From assembly GCA_023627715.1 (NCBI GenBank), contig JAMAHW010000051.1:1-64000 (forward strand): 64,000 bases of DNA, in the 5' to 3' direction. The position numbers and the translations under genes were made by a program. Origin of the DNA: Periconia sp. R9002 (taxonomy: Eukaryota > Ascomycota > Dothideomycetes > Pleosporales > Periconiaceae). Within the stretch, counting starts at the first letter, position 1. Each line of letters begins with the position of its first letter. Shown piece by piece: positions 1 to 11,675 of the stretch. A model generated the notes under the pieces. It saw nothing but the letters and a program-made list of their open reading frames with translations, searched no databases and had not been told where the DNA came from.

Positions 1-549
1 GAGGGTATAAATTGCTGGTTTATGTATAAGATTACATGTATACATACATAACATAGTATAACCACATCTTTCTCCCTTTTCCTTTTTTTTCCCCCGTTAA
101 ATATTCGGGATTCATCAAAAAAAAAAGTATACAAGTAACATATAGTAGGTATCATCCCGTAACTCCCTACAAACACACACGCACTATAAAACAACCAAAA
201 CAATTTATTTTCGAAAAAAAAAAAAGAAAATCCACACAGTTAGACAAGAAAAATAACCATACACTCCAAAACAAACTAAAACAAAACAGAGATTACTGAT
301 ACTGCTATTCACCACAGCAGAAACAAACAAACAAACACATAAATAATGGTAAAAAGATGCGTGATTTTACCACGTTACGTGCGTGGTATATACTATACGT
401 ACTTACGCACTATACTATTCGACCCGACTGCGAATCCCATATATCCCATCCCTATCCCATCCACTTCATCCACCTCATTTCCCAAAAGAAGAAAAAAGAA
501 CCCTCGCTCGTGCGTGCATACCACATCATTCACTTACCTACCCAACTCA
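1..549. other. Intergenic flank, AT-rich
   Basis: This stretch is 3' to the leftward UBX gene. It has A- and T-rich runs and a few short overlapping reading frames without any recognisable protein. It probably contains the 3' UTR of the UBX gene. I see no RNA gene or repeat family here. Confidence 0.6.
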
Positions 550-2252
550 TCACTCTTCATCATACCCATTCCTAGGGGTATAGCTCAACTGATTCCCATT
601 GTAAAAGTTGTTAGGCTGGTTATCCCCAGCGGCGCGCTGATCCGCCAGCGTTCGGACGCGGATATTGGCATTTGCTGCTGTGCTTCCTCCGCCCGCGGAA
701 GCAGCACTTTCCGCTTGAGATGGCGAACTGCCCAGAGACTGTCCTCCTCCCGCCCCTCCTTGACCCCTCGCCCCTGATGGATTCGTTGTTGTCGTCGACG
801 GATCTCCTCCACCACCTAATATAGACGAAACCGTGTTCCCCACATACCCCAACATGCTGCCCGCAGCATTGAACACGCCTCCGACAAGCCCCATGACATT
901 TCCCGCGGCGCCGTACACGATTCCGCCCGACCCACCCCCCGAATACGCCTCCGTGTACCCCTTTACGGGCACCAGGACGAGCGTCGCCGATGGCGCGAGA
1001 TCAATGTCGCCCAGGGTCTCCGCTTCATCGGATACGGAGAGTTCGCGCGAGGGCAGGGGAGCGAGGATCTGTTTGAAGTAGTAGGGCGGTTGTTTTTGGT
1101 GGGGTGTTTCGGACGTGGATGCTGCTGCGGCGGCTTCGCGATCGACCCAAGGTCGGACGTCGGATTCGAGTTTGGCGGTGCGCGGGAACGTGGAGCGGAC
1201 GGTGCGGCCGTCGAAGAGGCGGACGTTGAGGTGGACTTGGGCGGCTTGCGACCCTTTTGTGCTGGGGGATGTGAATTGTGGTGTTGATTGTTGGTCGGCG
1301 GAGGAGGATTGCTGTTGTTGCTGGCGCTCGCGCTCGCGCTCGCGCTCTACTTTGCGGGCTTCGGCTTGTGCTTTTCGTTCTGCCTTGTCGGCTTCGATCC
1401 GTGCTTTTATGCGCTCGAGTTCTTCCTTCTCCTCCCGTTTCTTCTTGCGGAGGGCATCTCGCGCGGCCTGTTGCGCGGCTGACGACTGAGTGGGTGGCTG
1501 TGGTGGTACGGCCTTCTGCTTGCCTTTGTCTTTGGAGGTAGGTGGAGGTGTTGGGGTTTGTGTAGGTATGGGTGAGGGTGCGGTCACAGGCGCGGGCGTT
1601 GGGATGGAGGCGGGAGCTTGCGGAGCAGTTACGTTCGGTGACGGCGAAGTCGCCGGAGGAAGGCTAGGAGATTCCTGTGACTCTGTAGTGGCTTGATGGT
1701 TCGTCGTCGACGATCGTGTGGACCCTGGTATGGGGGATCCACCCAGAACCTCTCGGACCCTATTGACAAACTCATCCTGCGTGATCCCAGCTGACAGCTG
1801 TTCTTTTAGCTGCCCATTTCTACACAATGGTCAGAGATGCGGACCAACAACTGGGAAAAAGCGTAGGTATGCATACTGTATCACGACAAAGGTCGGCGTA
1901 CTCGAGATGGTGCAGAATGCGGACAAGAAACCGGCCTCGGTCGAACCAGCTTCGAGGCGGAGGAGAACAGCGGTTTGCTCGAGTAGATTCGCTATCTGCA
2001 ATTGTTACTATTCAGCTAGCCACAACTTCTCCAGAATGGGAAGGGTGACTACCCACCCAGCCGCTCCGTAACCATTCGTTCTCCCACGTTGCGCTCTCAG
2101 CGCCATCATCTAAGACGTGTGTAAGCGGGGATGAAAGCATACATAGTATGCAAGGAAAGGAGAGTAGACGGACCTCGAACTAGGATGCCGACGAGTTTCT
2201 GCTCCTCAATGGCGAGCGATATGCCGCTTTGGAGATTGCCCTGGTGGAACAT
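550..2252 (-). CDS. UBX domain protein, UBXN4/erasin-like (ER-associated degradation)
   Basis: Four exons: 2252-2174, 2109-2057, 1995-1877 and 1819-550, giving 506 aa. The N-terminal 110 residues, beginning MFHQGNLQSGISLAIEEQ, read like the thioredoxin-like region of UBXN4 and its fungal relatives, including AVLLRLEAGSTEAGFLSAFC and TPTFVVIQNGQL. A Pro/Ser/Thr-rich linker follows, then a charged Lys/Glu/Arg helix (about 201-251) and a UBX domain (about 279-371, containing VHLNVRLFDGRTVRSTFP). After it comes a Gly/Ala-rich hydrophobic stretch (about 381-421) that could lie in a membrane. UBX domains bind Cdc48/p97; UBXN4 relatives act at the ER in protein degradation. The family call is firm. 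The membrane role is inferred from the family. The start was chosen because spliced exon 1 restores the conserved N-terminus. Confidence 0.85.
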
Positions 2253-2945
2253 GGTTCTTGCAGAAGGAGAGGGTTGTAAGTGCAAGTAGAGTACATGTAG
2301 AGTTGAGGCGTCGCCCGTGGCTCGTGAGGCTCGGGACGACAGGGATCAAGGGTCGTTGGCTTAACTAGCGGGGAAGGTGGAAGCTGTCGATATCGCCTTA
2401 TGTAATCGCGGCAACTTACGACCCTCACACAGCTGGGAAATGAATGCGCCGATTCTTGGTACCGAACTTGCCATGCGTACGTTTTGCATATGGAAACCGA
2501 ATTACACGTAAAAAGTATCATAATTGATCAAGGGAAAGGGGAAAGTCTTAGGGGAGTGTCATGCTATAGTGCCCAGAATCAATTCAAGTCCATTGCTCCC
2601 ATTCCTCCCTGACAAAAGGAGAGTTTCCATAGCAGGACCTCAAAATAACCCCAGACGCTGCATTATCTACACAAGGTTACGCATCGTCTGCAGGCTTGCT
2701 CCATTGTATTCCACGCAATAAACCAGACTGGAAAGTGTATATGCTTTGTGCGCTCAAAGCCGAAAGCGCCGTCTTGCGTCCAAACCCAACAAGATGCAGT
2801 CTGCGTGCAATGCCGAGTTACGCCATGACCCAATGTGGCACAGGTTTGGATAAATTTCGTCGCTCATCAAGTTACTAAGGGGTATTGTGTTCAATGCCCA
2901 TGCCCCGCGCGTCTACTCCTGTCCATACATCCACAACTCATCCCC
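2253..2945. other. Intergenic between UBX gene and rac1
   Basis: About 690 bp holding the UBX promoter and the 3' flank of the Rac gene, both read leftwards. Short reading frames here show no family resemblance and overlap the UBX 5' region. Nothing else supportable. Confidence 0.5.
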
Positions 2946-3839
2946 TCATAGGATGGTGCACTTCTTGGGCTTGCGGGGAGGTGCCGTTGGGCGAGGGCTG
3001 AGGACGGCGCTGAATGGCGTTAGCTGAGGACGCATGGGAACCAAGATGGGAGCGACCTACCGAATTGCCTCGTCGAAAACGCTCTTAAGGTTTCGCTGCG
3101 TGAGGGCGGAGCACTCGAGGTACTTCTGCGCCTTGATCTCCTTGGCGACCATGACGGCCTGCTCGTATTGAATGGGCGCCATCTTCTTCTGGCGAAGACT
3201 CTCCTTTGTAGCTTCGTCGTCCCTCAGATCGAGCTTGGTACCGACGAGGATGATGGGGACACCGGGCGCGTGATGGTCAATCTCGGGGTACCACTTGACG
3301 GCGTCAGCACATGTTTAGTTATCACAGGCATGGGTCCGACGCAGCTTACCTTGGCTTTGACGTTATCAAACGAGGGAGGGCTGACGATGGAGAAGCAGAT
3401 GAGGAAAACATCGGTCTGAGGGTAGGAGAGGGGGCGCAGGCGATCGTAATCCTCTTGACCTGCAGTATCCCAAAGTCCGAGGCTGATGGGCTTGCCATCC
3501 ACCATGACATTTGCGGAGTAGTTGTCGAAGCTGGCAGGTAATTATCAGCTTGGTGTATAGGGGAGGCAGGCGTGGGTTGGGACAAGTCGACTTACACAGT
3601 GGGGATGTATTCGCCGGGAAAAGCATTCGTGGTGTAGGAGATGAGAAGACATGTCTATCGCAGACTGTAAGTTTTCCAAAGTCGACATGTTGAGGGTTTG
3701 ATGGAGAGAGTGCTCACCTTGCCTACAGCACCGTCACCGGTGACGACACACTGGTATATGGTTAGTCTACTGTTACCGAAGTACGGAGTAGCCACTTGAG
3801 CTGGCGCACCTTGAGAGATTGGGTTGTTGGTGCAGCCAT
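2946..3839 (-). CDS. rac1: Rac-type small GTPase
   Basis: Six exons: 3839-3810, 3750-3718, 3654-3596, 3530-3350, 3293-3061 and 3009-2946, giving 199 aa. All G motifs are present: P-loop GDGAVGK (15-21), switch I YIPTVFDNY, switch [29 protein letters not shown], and the [11 protein letters not shown] stretch. The protein ends in a basic region followed by the CaaX box CTIL, which predicts geranylgeranylation. The length and the Rho insert region match Rac rather than Cdc42 or Rho1. In filamentous fungi Rac acts at the plasma membrane in polarised growth, hyphal branching and NADPH-oxidase activation (family knowledge). The start [10 protein letters not shown] sits in a short first exon joined through a clean GT-AG intron. 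Confidence 0.93.
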
Positions 3840-5915
3840 TGCGAAGAAGCGCGGTGGTTGCTATCACGGCAGCTAAGAGCGGTGTCGAGATGGAGAGGCG
3901 GCGGGTGCAGCGTTGGGGCGGGGGTCGTGTGCGTTTGCGTCGATTTGCTGGGCAAGGTGAAGAAGCAGCTGTCTTGTTAGCGGAGGGGAGTGCGATGGAG
4001 ACTGTCTGTGCTGCGCTGAAGGAAGTGATGGTTATGTAGTGTCTCAGGCCGGTGTACAGTGGCAGCTGTAGGGGCGAGCACCAGGCGGAGGAAGAAGTGG
4101 TACAGACGACACAGGCACAACTTACTCTAAAAACAAGCTTGCTGACGGCAGCGGTGGCACGGCGGATGCAGCGTCGACAAGAGGAGAAGGGAAACTTTGC
4201 GGCTTGGCCAAGCAAAGCAGGAGAGTTGAGGAGAGTAGAGCAGGTAGGTGTAGGTAGAGAGGGTGTGCAAGCAAAGCAAAGCAGGGCAAAGGGCAGTCGA
4301 TGCGCGGGCCCCGGCAGCCTATTCGTTAGCTGGGGCGGGGATCTTTAGGCGACGCGACTCGCGAGAGCCCGGCAGAGCACAAGACAAGACACGGTGGGTG
4401 GGTAGGCCGTTTGGGAGAGGGACGAGTAATGCCTTGATGCCTTGCAGAAACAAAAGCCGCCGGGAGACGGGAGGGTGTGGCGTGAGGGTGCGACCAGGTG
4501 CTTGGCGAGCAGAGGTAGGTGAGGGGAGGTGAGGTGAGGTGGTCTTGGAGGGGAAGAGAAAGTATGTAGAGCAGAGAAGAGCAGCGCAGAGGATGAGAGA
4601 GGGGTGGTTGGTTGGTGGGCGAGGGGCAAGGGGACAAGACAAGATCAGACAAGACAATCCCACACGAGACAAGACAGCAAAGGTCGAGACAAAACAAACC
4701 GAGAAGCTGACGGGATTTTCAGGTGAAGGTTGATGCACGTCGAACGTGAGGGTGAGTGAGGATATCTTCTGCTGTACATATCAACCATCCTATGGGGAGA
4801 AGATGAAGCCACCACCCGCATTCCCGGTGAATATCCATCTAGGGTCCAATGGCAATCGATCAATTGGCACAGTAACTATATCTCTGCATGCAGTACAGTA
4901 CGCCGTACGGGCTGCAGATCTGCCTATCTAGCCGTCCTACCTACCTATGTAGGTGATGTGTGGCCTGTCTCTTTCCGAAACCCTTCTGCGACACCCACCT
5001 CTGCATGCACCTGTTTTGTCCACTACACCATCTGCCGCACATCCAACCCGTTCACGGCAACTTTTTATCCATTCAATTATTCATCCCCAATCACCATTCT
5101 GAATCACGGTCCTGCTGCTGCTGAAGTTATCAGATCACATCACATCTCGACCCCATTGTTATCAGTTGTTACTAACAACTACAGTAACCTCAAGCTGCGC
5201 TTTAATACGTTATCCATCTAACAATAACAACCTACACATTGGCGGCTAAACAAGCATCGTATACATATCTCTACACGTACAACAGAGACATCAATGTGTG
5301 TTCATTGTTCAGTAAGTAGTCGACTCGTATACCCCAAAAGGCGTCTCCAAGGGTCCGTAGGCGCCGCATATAGCGTCGGTCATCTGGCCTGCACGACGTC
5401 TTACTGGCCTCTCTCTCTCTCTCCAACCATAGCGCCCGCCCCCCACATGGCCATCACATCCATTCCAAAATCCACTTTCCACTTCCAATCAAAGCAAGAA
5501 TTCAATTGTCAAGTTTCAACCCATCGGAAAAGTGTTTTGTCCACCTCTCTCCTTGGCCCAGTTTTCCCATGCGCAAAATGTTCGCTGCATGCAACACCGT
5601 CGCTTTGGTAATACGGACAATCAATCTACTTGGCAGCTGCTCCCATTCGTCGTCGACATCGATTTTTGGACCTTTTCTTCGGCTTTTCGGTTGACTCCCC
5701 GTCAAGCCACCAACTCCACCTGCACATAACTCTCCTACTCCATCGACCTTAGCTGATGTCATTCTCGCTTACTACTATTTTTTCTGTTTCATCAGGATGT
5801 GAGCAAAAAAACAAGAGCCAAGAAGAATAAGAAATGGTACGGTGGGTATCATTGCACTGCTTGTCCATCTACAACCATACATATCTGGCTCACCCGCAAC
5901 AACTCTGATACAGAC
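3840..5915. other. Long intergenic region upstream of rac1
   Basis: About 2.1 kb upstream of rac1 and downstream of the Cms1-like gene. It contains reiterated short words (gcaaagca near 4265-4290, acaagaca near 4380 and 4635-4690, gaggtgaggtga near 4515-4540) and a CTACCTACCTATGTAGGT block at about 4936-4954. Many overlapping reading frames exist but none shows a family signature or splice continuity. I read it as an extended promoter and 5' UTR. Confidence 0.5.
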
Positions 5916-6861
5916 TCAATAGAAAATAAACAGTTCGTTCCCGTCGTCCTCGTCTGCCACAAACTCCTTCCGCAGCAGCAGTTTGATGAGCGGTTCGTGG
6001 AGCTCCTTCATGTCCAGGATCCCTCGTTTCTTCTGGTCAATGTACGAAGCATCCACCACAACACGCTTCAGGTTCGCTGTCGAAAGAGCGTCTTGGTCCA
6101 GCAGAGCTGATAACCTTTCTGGCGTGCCAACGCCGTAGTCGATTCTTTATGCAGATTCAGCAAATATGTTCATTGGTCCAGCTATGTGAGATACGTACTT
6201 GTGCTTCTTGAGATGCTCGACTTGCTCTTTGACCTTCATGTGCTTGGCAAACAGCTTCGCAACGTTCGGGTCCTTGATCCCTGCTTTGGGGAGTCCACTC
6301 TTCAAAGCCCTAAAGACGTCTGCTGCGCGAATCCCCGACGCCGTCACCACAATCGTGTGCGGCGCTCCTTTGGGCTTGTCGGGAGTCGGCTCCAGTTTCT
6401 TGCACTGCTTTTTGAGGAACGCAGCGAGGTTGTCCAGTTTTCGTGAATCGCTCCAGTTGCTGGTGTCTTTGATTGTTCGTGCTGGGGCCGAGTTAGCCAT
6501 CTAGACATATTTTTTTCCATTGGAGATTCTGTAGCATACCGGGAACGAATCGCTCTTCGAGTTCCACCGTACTCAGATCTTTACCATACAATCGCGTCCG
6601 CGAATTTATGTAATCGGCAAGTAGTTGGCTGTCCATTTTCTCAAAGGCATGATTGACGCCCAGCTCTTGGTCCAGGTCGTCTTCATTAATCGACTTCATT
6701 TTCTGCTTCTTCTTTTCCTTCTTCTTCGCCTTCTTGGCCGCTTTTTTGCTGTCATGACCTCCCTCAGTCTCTGTGTCTCTCTTTCTTTTCTTCGATGTAG
6801 ACGTGGGATCAAATTCTGGTTCAATCAGGGGAATCCCCCCTTCTGCCTCGGAATCAGACAT
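5916..6861 (-). CDS. Cms1/CMSS1-like 90S pre-ribosome factor
   Basis: Three exons: 6861-6540, 6481-6199 and 6144-5916, giving 277 aa. The N-terminus, beginning MSDSEAEGG, is acidic and then carries a long Lys-rich nuclear-localisation-like stretch (about 33-66). The middle has the helicase-like fragment HTIVVTASGIRAADVFRAL. The last exon gives KIDYGVGTPERLSALL and RVVVDASYIDQKKRGI and ends FIFY. This order is that of the Cms1 family, associated with U3-containing 90S pre-ribosomes in the nucleolus. It resembles a DEAD helicase domain without the ATPase core. An alternative start lies 10 codons upstream. The gene is divergent from the CENP-T gene, with about 210 bp between them. Confidence 0.85.
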
Positions 6862-7073
6862 GTTGTAGTTTGATGTTTGAGATTGCAACAAGTGATATCG
6901 GTCGGCTGCTAGGAAATTTCTGGACCTGTGGCTGGTGCTGGCGTAAGGCGCAGCCTTATCGATAAGACGGGTGTTTGTGCTAGACCTTTTCGGGATGTCG
7001 CGTTATTCAATGTCAACACCACCTCCACCTTGCAAGGTGCACTGCCAGGGCACATCGTCAAGTGAGCGGAAAC
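6862..7073. promoter_or_regulatory. Bidirectional promoter between Cms1-like and CENP-T genes
   Basis: Only 212 bp separate the two start codons of these divergent genes, so the promoters must share this stretch. No TATA box is obvious. That it is a shared promoter is inferred from layout. Confidence 0.45.
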
Positions 7074-8939
7074 ATGTCGGAATCTGCGCGAAAGAAGCAG
7101 CGAACCAGCCCGCGCGTCTCTGACGCCACAAATACGAATCCCTCTACGCTTTACACGGATGTATGTATCAACTTAAGACTTTCAGTATTGACCATGCTAA
7201 CTGTATGCCCAGCTCCAACGGTTGGCTAACATCGCACCGAAACCGACTACCCCATATCGCCGTGCAACTAGTGCTGGAGCAGCAACCCCAGGGAGTCGCT
7301 CCATTAGAACACCAGCCACTGCTCGCACACCTCGCGGCGGACCAGCGACACGACCTATTTCTAGAAGAGCAGCGCCAACCACACCACATGCGATTCGAGC
7401 TTTGAGGGAGCGTGCCGATGCCGCGAGGACGCCTGGTCGTGTGAGGAGGCGGAGTGGAAGGGTTCAGAGGGAAACACCGCGGGATATCCTTCGAGATCTG
7501 AGCAGAGGTACGGATACCGAATCCTACCATTTCCCCGAACTATACTGATACAAACTACAGTGCTGGCGCGTGATACACGTCCAACCGAGCCCTCACCTTT
7601 ACTACCGTCAAGACCGTCTCGACAATCCGCTCTCGACCTCCCAGATGTAGAAGATGGCCCTGAGCCCGTGGCACCCCGCCTTTCCATGCCACTTGGGGAC
7701 ATGTACGACGACGACGATAGCATCCACGAAGCGCCTCCCCGCCAATCCCTCCTCCCACACCTCCCCGACGACGCCGACAATGGCACCATCCAATCGCTTG
7801 AATTCGGCCGGCGCGCGCTCAGCGAGGATCCACGCTTGATGTACGGCGGCAGGCTGAGCGAGCGCTTTGCGGATCTGAGCGAGCTCGGCATGGACGGTGA
7901 TGACGTTGAGGTCGATGGTATATTTGTGAACCGAAGGCGCACAATTAACCCGGAAGATATCCTCGATCAGGTTCCCGAGGAAGACGGGGATGACACGACG
8001 ACGCAGATGATGTTGACCGGTCGACGGGGCGGACGGCCGAGCGATGTGGATTTGGGCGTGTTTGGCGAGGTCGAAGATGAGACCGAGGAACCGACGTTCC
8101 GGTTCACGATTCCACCCCGCATGCAAGCTGCTCTTCCAAGAAGCGGCGAGGAAGAAATAGACGCTGGCGATATCATGGACCAGACCATCTTAGAGGACGA
8201 AGAAAACCGACAAGACGAAAATCAATCCTTCGCAGGCGACGACGAGCCAAACCAAAACGAAACCACCGCTCTCATCGTCGACGACGACGACAACCAACTA
8301 GGCTGGGAATCCGACCCGGACCCAGACCCAGAAGCAGACCCAGACCTCCAAGCCTACCGCGAAGAAATCTCCGCCATAGACCGCAGCCTCCAAACCCAAT
8401 CGTCCCCCTCCCACCTCCCATCAGCAACAGCAGCTCCATCTCGCGCCAAAAAACCCCGTCGCGCCCTCAACGTCTCGCGTTTCGGCCGCGAGTTCCCCTC
8501 CGTCCCCGCTGCGACCGTCAAGATGCTGGCGACGGGCTTCCTCGCCGGCGGCGGTGGGAAGAAGGGCAAGATTGGTAAAGATACGCTTGAGGCGTTGGTA
8601 CAAACGTCGGATTTCTTCTTCGAGCAGGTGGGCGAGGATCTTGCGGCTTATGCGCAGCATGGTGGGAGGAAGGTGGTGGAGGAGGCGGATGTTGTTGCTT
8701 TGATGAAGAGGTATGTTGTATTTTTCTTTTCCCCCTTTCTACACATACACTTATCTACATATTTTACACTATTTCCATCGAATGATATGTACTAACGTTT
8801 ACATTTTTGTAGGACACGCCAGATCACGGATAGTAATACCATCTTCTCGCTGGCGCAGAAGTTCCTGCCCCGCGAGCTGATGCAGCAACTCCGCATGCCG
8901 CCGCCGTCGAAACTCAGGAATCGGAGGCCGCGCAAATAG
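7074..8939 (+). CDS. CENP-T-like inner kinetochore protein
   Basis: Four exons: 7074-7160, 7213-7507, 7561-8710 and 8813-8939, giving 552 aa. The N-terminus is basic, Thr/Pro/Arg-rich and ends with RETPRDILRDLSR. A long acidic, disordered middle follows. The C-terminus carries a histone fold with the CENP-T signature: FGREFPSVPAATVKMLATGF, then DFFFEQVGEDLAAYAQHGGRK and QITDSNTIFSLAQKFLPREL. CENP-T pairs with CENP-W, contacts centromeric DNA, and recruits Ndc80/Mis12 through its N-terminal tail. The final intron splits the histone fold within MKR/TRQIT, and frames agree at each junction. Rapid divergence of the tail is normal for this family. Confidence 0.88.
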
Positions 8940-9095
8940 AAAAGAAAAAAAGGGGGGGGGGAGAAGGTGTTCCAATTGCGTGAAACGACGAACCATGAAA
9001 GATCGAATGTCACGGAAAGGGAAGGAAAAAAGAAGAAAGTGGATGAAACGCGAAAATAGGGGCGTTATTTTTTGTTTTACATGTGCGTATGGTAT

Positions 9096-10285
9096 TTACC
9101 ATTCGCTGCTGTGCCGGACGCGCCGTTGGGTTCCTGACATGGGTTTCTTGACCACCATCCAGAACATGATGGAGGTGGCGAGACTCAGGGCGTACCTGTT
9201 GCAGGGTGTGTTAGTTGATGTTATCGGGGTGTGGTGTGGTGTGCAGAGGGAGGAGAAAGGGAACATACCATGTGAAGATGTATTGAGTGTGGTTGTTTCG
9301 CAGGTTAACGACGGGGGCTCTTCCGATCGGGATCCCTTTTGGTTCGCGCTCGTACGTGACGAGCAGATCCGGGGCTGTGTTGGTTGTGTTCGAATTAGAT
9401 ACCCAAATCCATTTTTCATATCTTTTGAGACCTGACAAGAATTGAGGAAAGAAAGGGAAAGGGAAACTCACTCATCGTCTCCTCGACCCAAACCGCCTGA
9501 CTCCCCGTCCACTCCGCCATCTCCTCCACACTCGGGAAAAACCACTTCCCCTCCTCGGGTATATTCCTCGGCGTAAACATATTCCCTTTCGGCGGCGTCC
9601 TCAACAGCCCCTCAATCACCACTTCGTCCTCCGGCAACGCGCCATGCTGCCTGCGAAACCACTGCTTGGCCGCATCCTTCCTTATCCACCCTCTACAACA
9701 CAAAATCTTACTCTTCTCCCCGCGCTCATCCACCCGCTCCAACGGCGTCACAACCGTGTACCCCTCCTCGCCCTCCATCATACGGGGTCCCACCAGCATC
9801 TCCTGGTCATGTCTTAACCTTCCCTTCGCCCACACTTTCCTGTAATCGAAATCCGCAATCGCGTCCGGGTCGATGCGGAGCGGGAGTTCGAGCGGCGGGA
9901 ACGTGAGCCGGTCTTCGAAGCGCGCCACGAGCTCCGTTTTCCAGCCCAGCCGCTGCACTTGCCAGCACCCGAGCACGAAGGCCGTGATGGGGATGATGGC
10001 GAGGATGATGAGGCCGGGGCCGTGCTGGTTCCCTGCGCGCACCATTTTCGCGGGGCGGTCGAGGATCGAGACGAAGTTTGGGTCGAGGCCGTTGTTGTTT
10101 TTAGTGGGGGACGTGTGGGTGAAGGTGCGGCGGTGTAGTGCGGTGGTGAGTTTTGCGGAGAGGAATTGCGTGCGGAGGCGTTCGCGGAGGCATTGTGGGG
10201 TTTTGGTCGTGGGTGACGGGGGGTGGTGGAGGGTGTGTGAGTAGTATCGTTGGAAGAGTTTGAGGAAGGGGTTTGGTTTTGACAT
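9096..10285 (-). CDS. shy1: SURF1/Shy1-like cytochrome c oxidase assembly factor
   Basis: Three exons: 10285-9472, 9374-9269 and 9195-9096, giving 339 aa. The first 70 residues are basic and Ser/Thr-rich, consistent with a mitochondrial presequence. A first membrane helix (about 90-108) is followed by the family motif GCWQVQRLGWKTELV. The intermembrane-space part has DYRKVWAKG, then GYTVVTPLER, then CCRGWIRKD, and ends with APVVNLRNNHTQYIFTWYAL running into the second helix. SURF1 proteins act in the inner membrane in maturation of Cox1. Length and two-helix layout fit the family. The next gene to the right is divergent. Confidence 0.9.
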
Positions 10286-10813
10286 GGTGGATGGGTGGTG
10301 GTGGGTTGGTGGTGGTGGAGAAATGTTGGAGTTGAGGTTGGATCGTGAATTAAGCTAGATGGCTCGATGGGGAATAGCGGCCGATGCACCTGCTCTCTGT
10401 GAAATGTTGAGGTGGTTACCTACCTACCTTTGTGTAGCCAACTGTCTTACAACAAGACGACTACATCGTTCATCCTAATTCCTCAATTGCAGACATCACA
10501 AACTTTACGCATACTCGCCTTTTCGAGGAAGGTGGGGAAAAGAGAAGAACTGCAAGCGTGCCGCCCTACCTATATCACCAGAGTTATCTTGTCGTCGTAG
10601 CAGCAGACAGATAACCGGCGTGAACTTCCTGGATTCAACTAACACCAATTGCTTAACGGTTCGGCCTTTTCTTGAGCAGATAGTGACTTCGGTAGTTGCA
10701 AGTTAATCCGCCATAACGCCGCTGTCACAGTCCATCTCGCCGACCGCGTTCAGGACTATCGAAAGGACCCAACAGTTGCCCAAGGACTACCCTTGCTTCT
10801 CCACCTACTTATC
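10286..10813. other. Divergent intergenic region between shy1 and Vma22-like gene
   Basis: 528 bp between two divergent starts. It contains a TTACCTACCTACCTT block at about 10416-10430, one of several such blocks in this window. No other feature can be supported. Confidence 0.5.
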
Positions 10814-11675
10814 ATGGCGGCAGCTGAGAGTGAAGCACTGTTGGAGAAGAGAGAAGATGAGCTCAGCAAGAACGACCTGATGGAGAAGCTAGATGAGCTG
10901 CTTGAGCAATATCTGCACACGGTCGATGCATACCAACAGGCTCAGCAGAAGCTGACGTCCCAGCTCTCCTCTGTGAGTACCCAATTACGAAGGCGAATAT
11001 CGAACATGAAACGAATGTGGAGCTAATAGCAATGTCATCATTGAAGGGATATATTGCACTTGCTCAGGCAAACTTCAGCAACTCGTCTGGATTACGGTAC
11101 GGCCGGGATTATTACGATGATCGAATGACTGCCTGCAGAAAAATGTACGTACAGAGAAGCGTTCTCGGACTTCACCTCACAGATCTTCCGAAGCGCATGA
11201 GGAGGCCGGAGGTGATTTGGCCTCTTTACCCGGCTGCAATGCTGACGACGCGAGTACTAGCACTCTGACGGACATGGGGCCTAAAGTGACTTTCTCCGTT
11301 GACGTTTTCGCCCCCCCTGAACAGCCAAACAAAATAGATAGCGAACCAAACTTGGAAGCCACCATGGATAAAAAATCCACGCGTACCCATCCGAGCACTG
11401 TTCCTGCAGGTTTCGAAACAGCCACAATGCCGAAAGACGAGCCTATAGGGCGCAGCCCTGAAAACGTGCTCGAACCAGAGAATGTTGGGCCTCGTCCACC
11501 GCGAGATCCCCTCCGATGGTTCGGTATTCTAGTGCCTTCCGCTTTGCGATCTGCTCAATCGTATTTCGTGTCCGCCGTGGAAGGACCACTGTCTCAAATC
11601 GCGACTCTATCTAAAGACCTTAGGCAGCAGGAGATGGAAATAGGACGGCTGAGAAAACAGCTCAAGAAGCTCTGA
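10814..11675 (+). CDS. Vma22/CCDC115-like V-ATPase assembly protein
   Basis: Proposed exons 10814-10972, 11047-11144 and 11183-11675, giving 249 aa. Residues 1-53 form a helix with LMEKLDELLEQYLHTVDAY. Exon 2 begins GYIALAQANF and carries the family hallmark RYGRDYYDDRM. The C-terminus has DPLRWFGILVPSALRSAQ followed by a coiled coil. In yeast Vma22 works with Vma12 at the ER to assemble the V0 sector. The second intron would be only 38 bp, unusually short, but removing it joins the two conserved halves in frame (RKI/SSEAHEEAG). An in-frame ATG seven codons upstream is an alternative start. The family call rests on the two motifs at either end. Confidence 0.75.

Noticed and set aside
4052..4738. 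Several overlapping ORFs upstream of rac1
   Set aside because: No family likeness, composition follows short DNA repeats, and the region is the expected promoter and leader of rac1.
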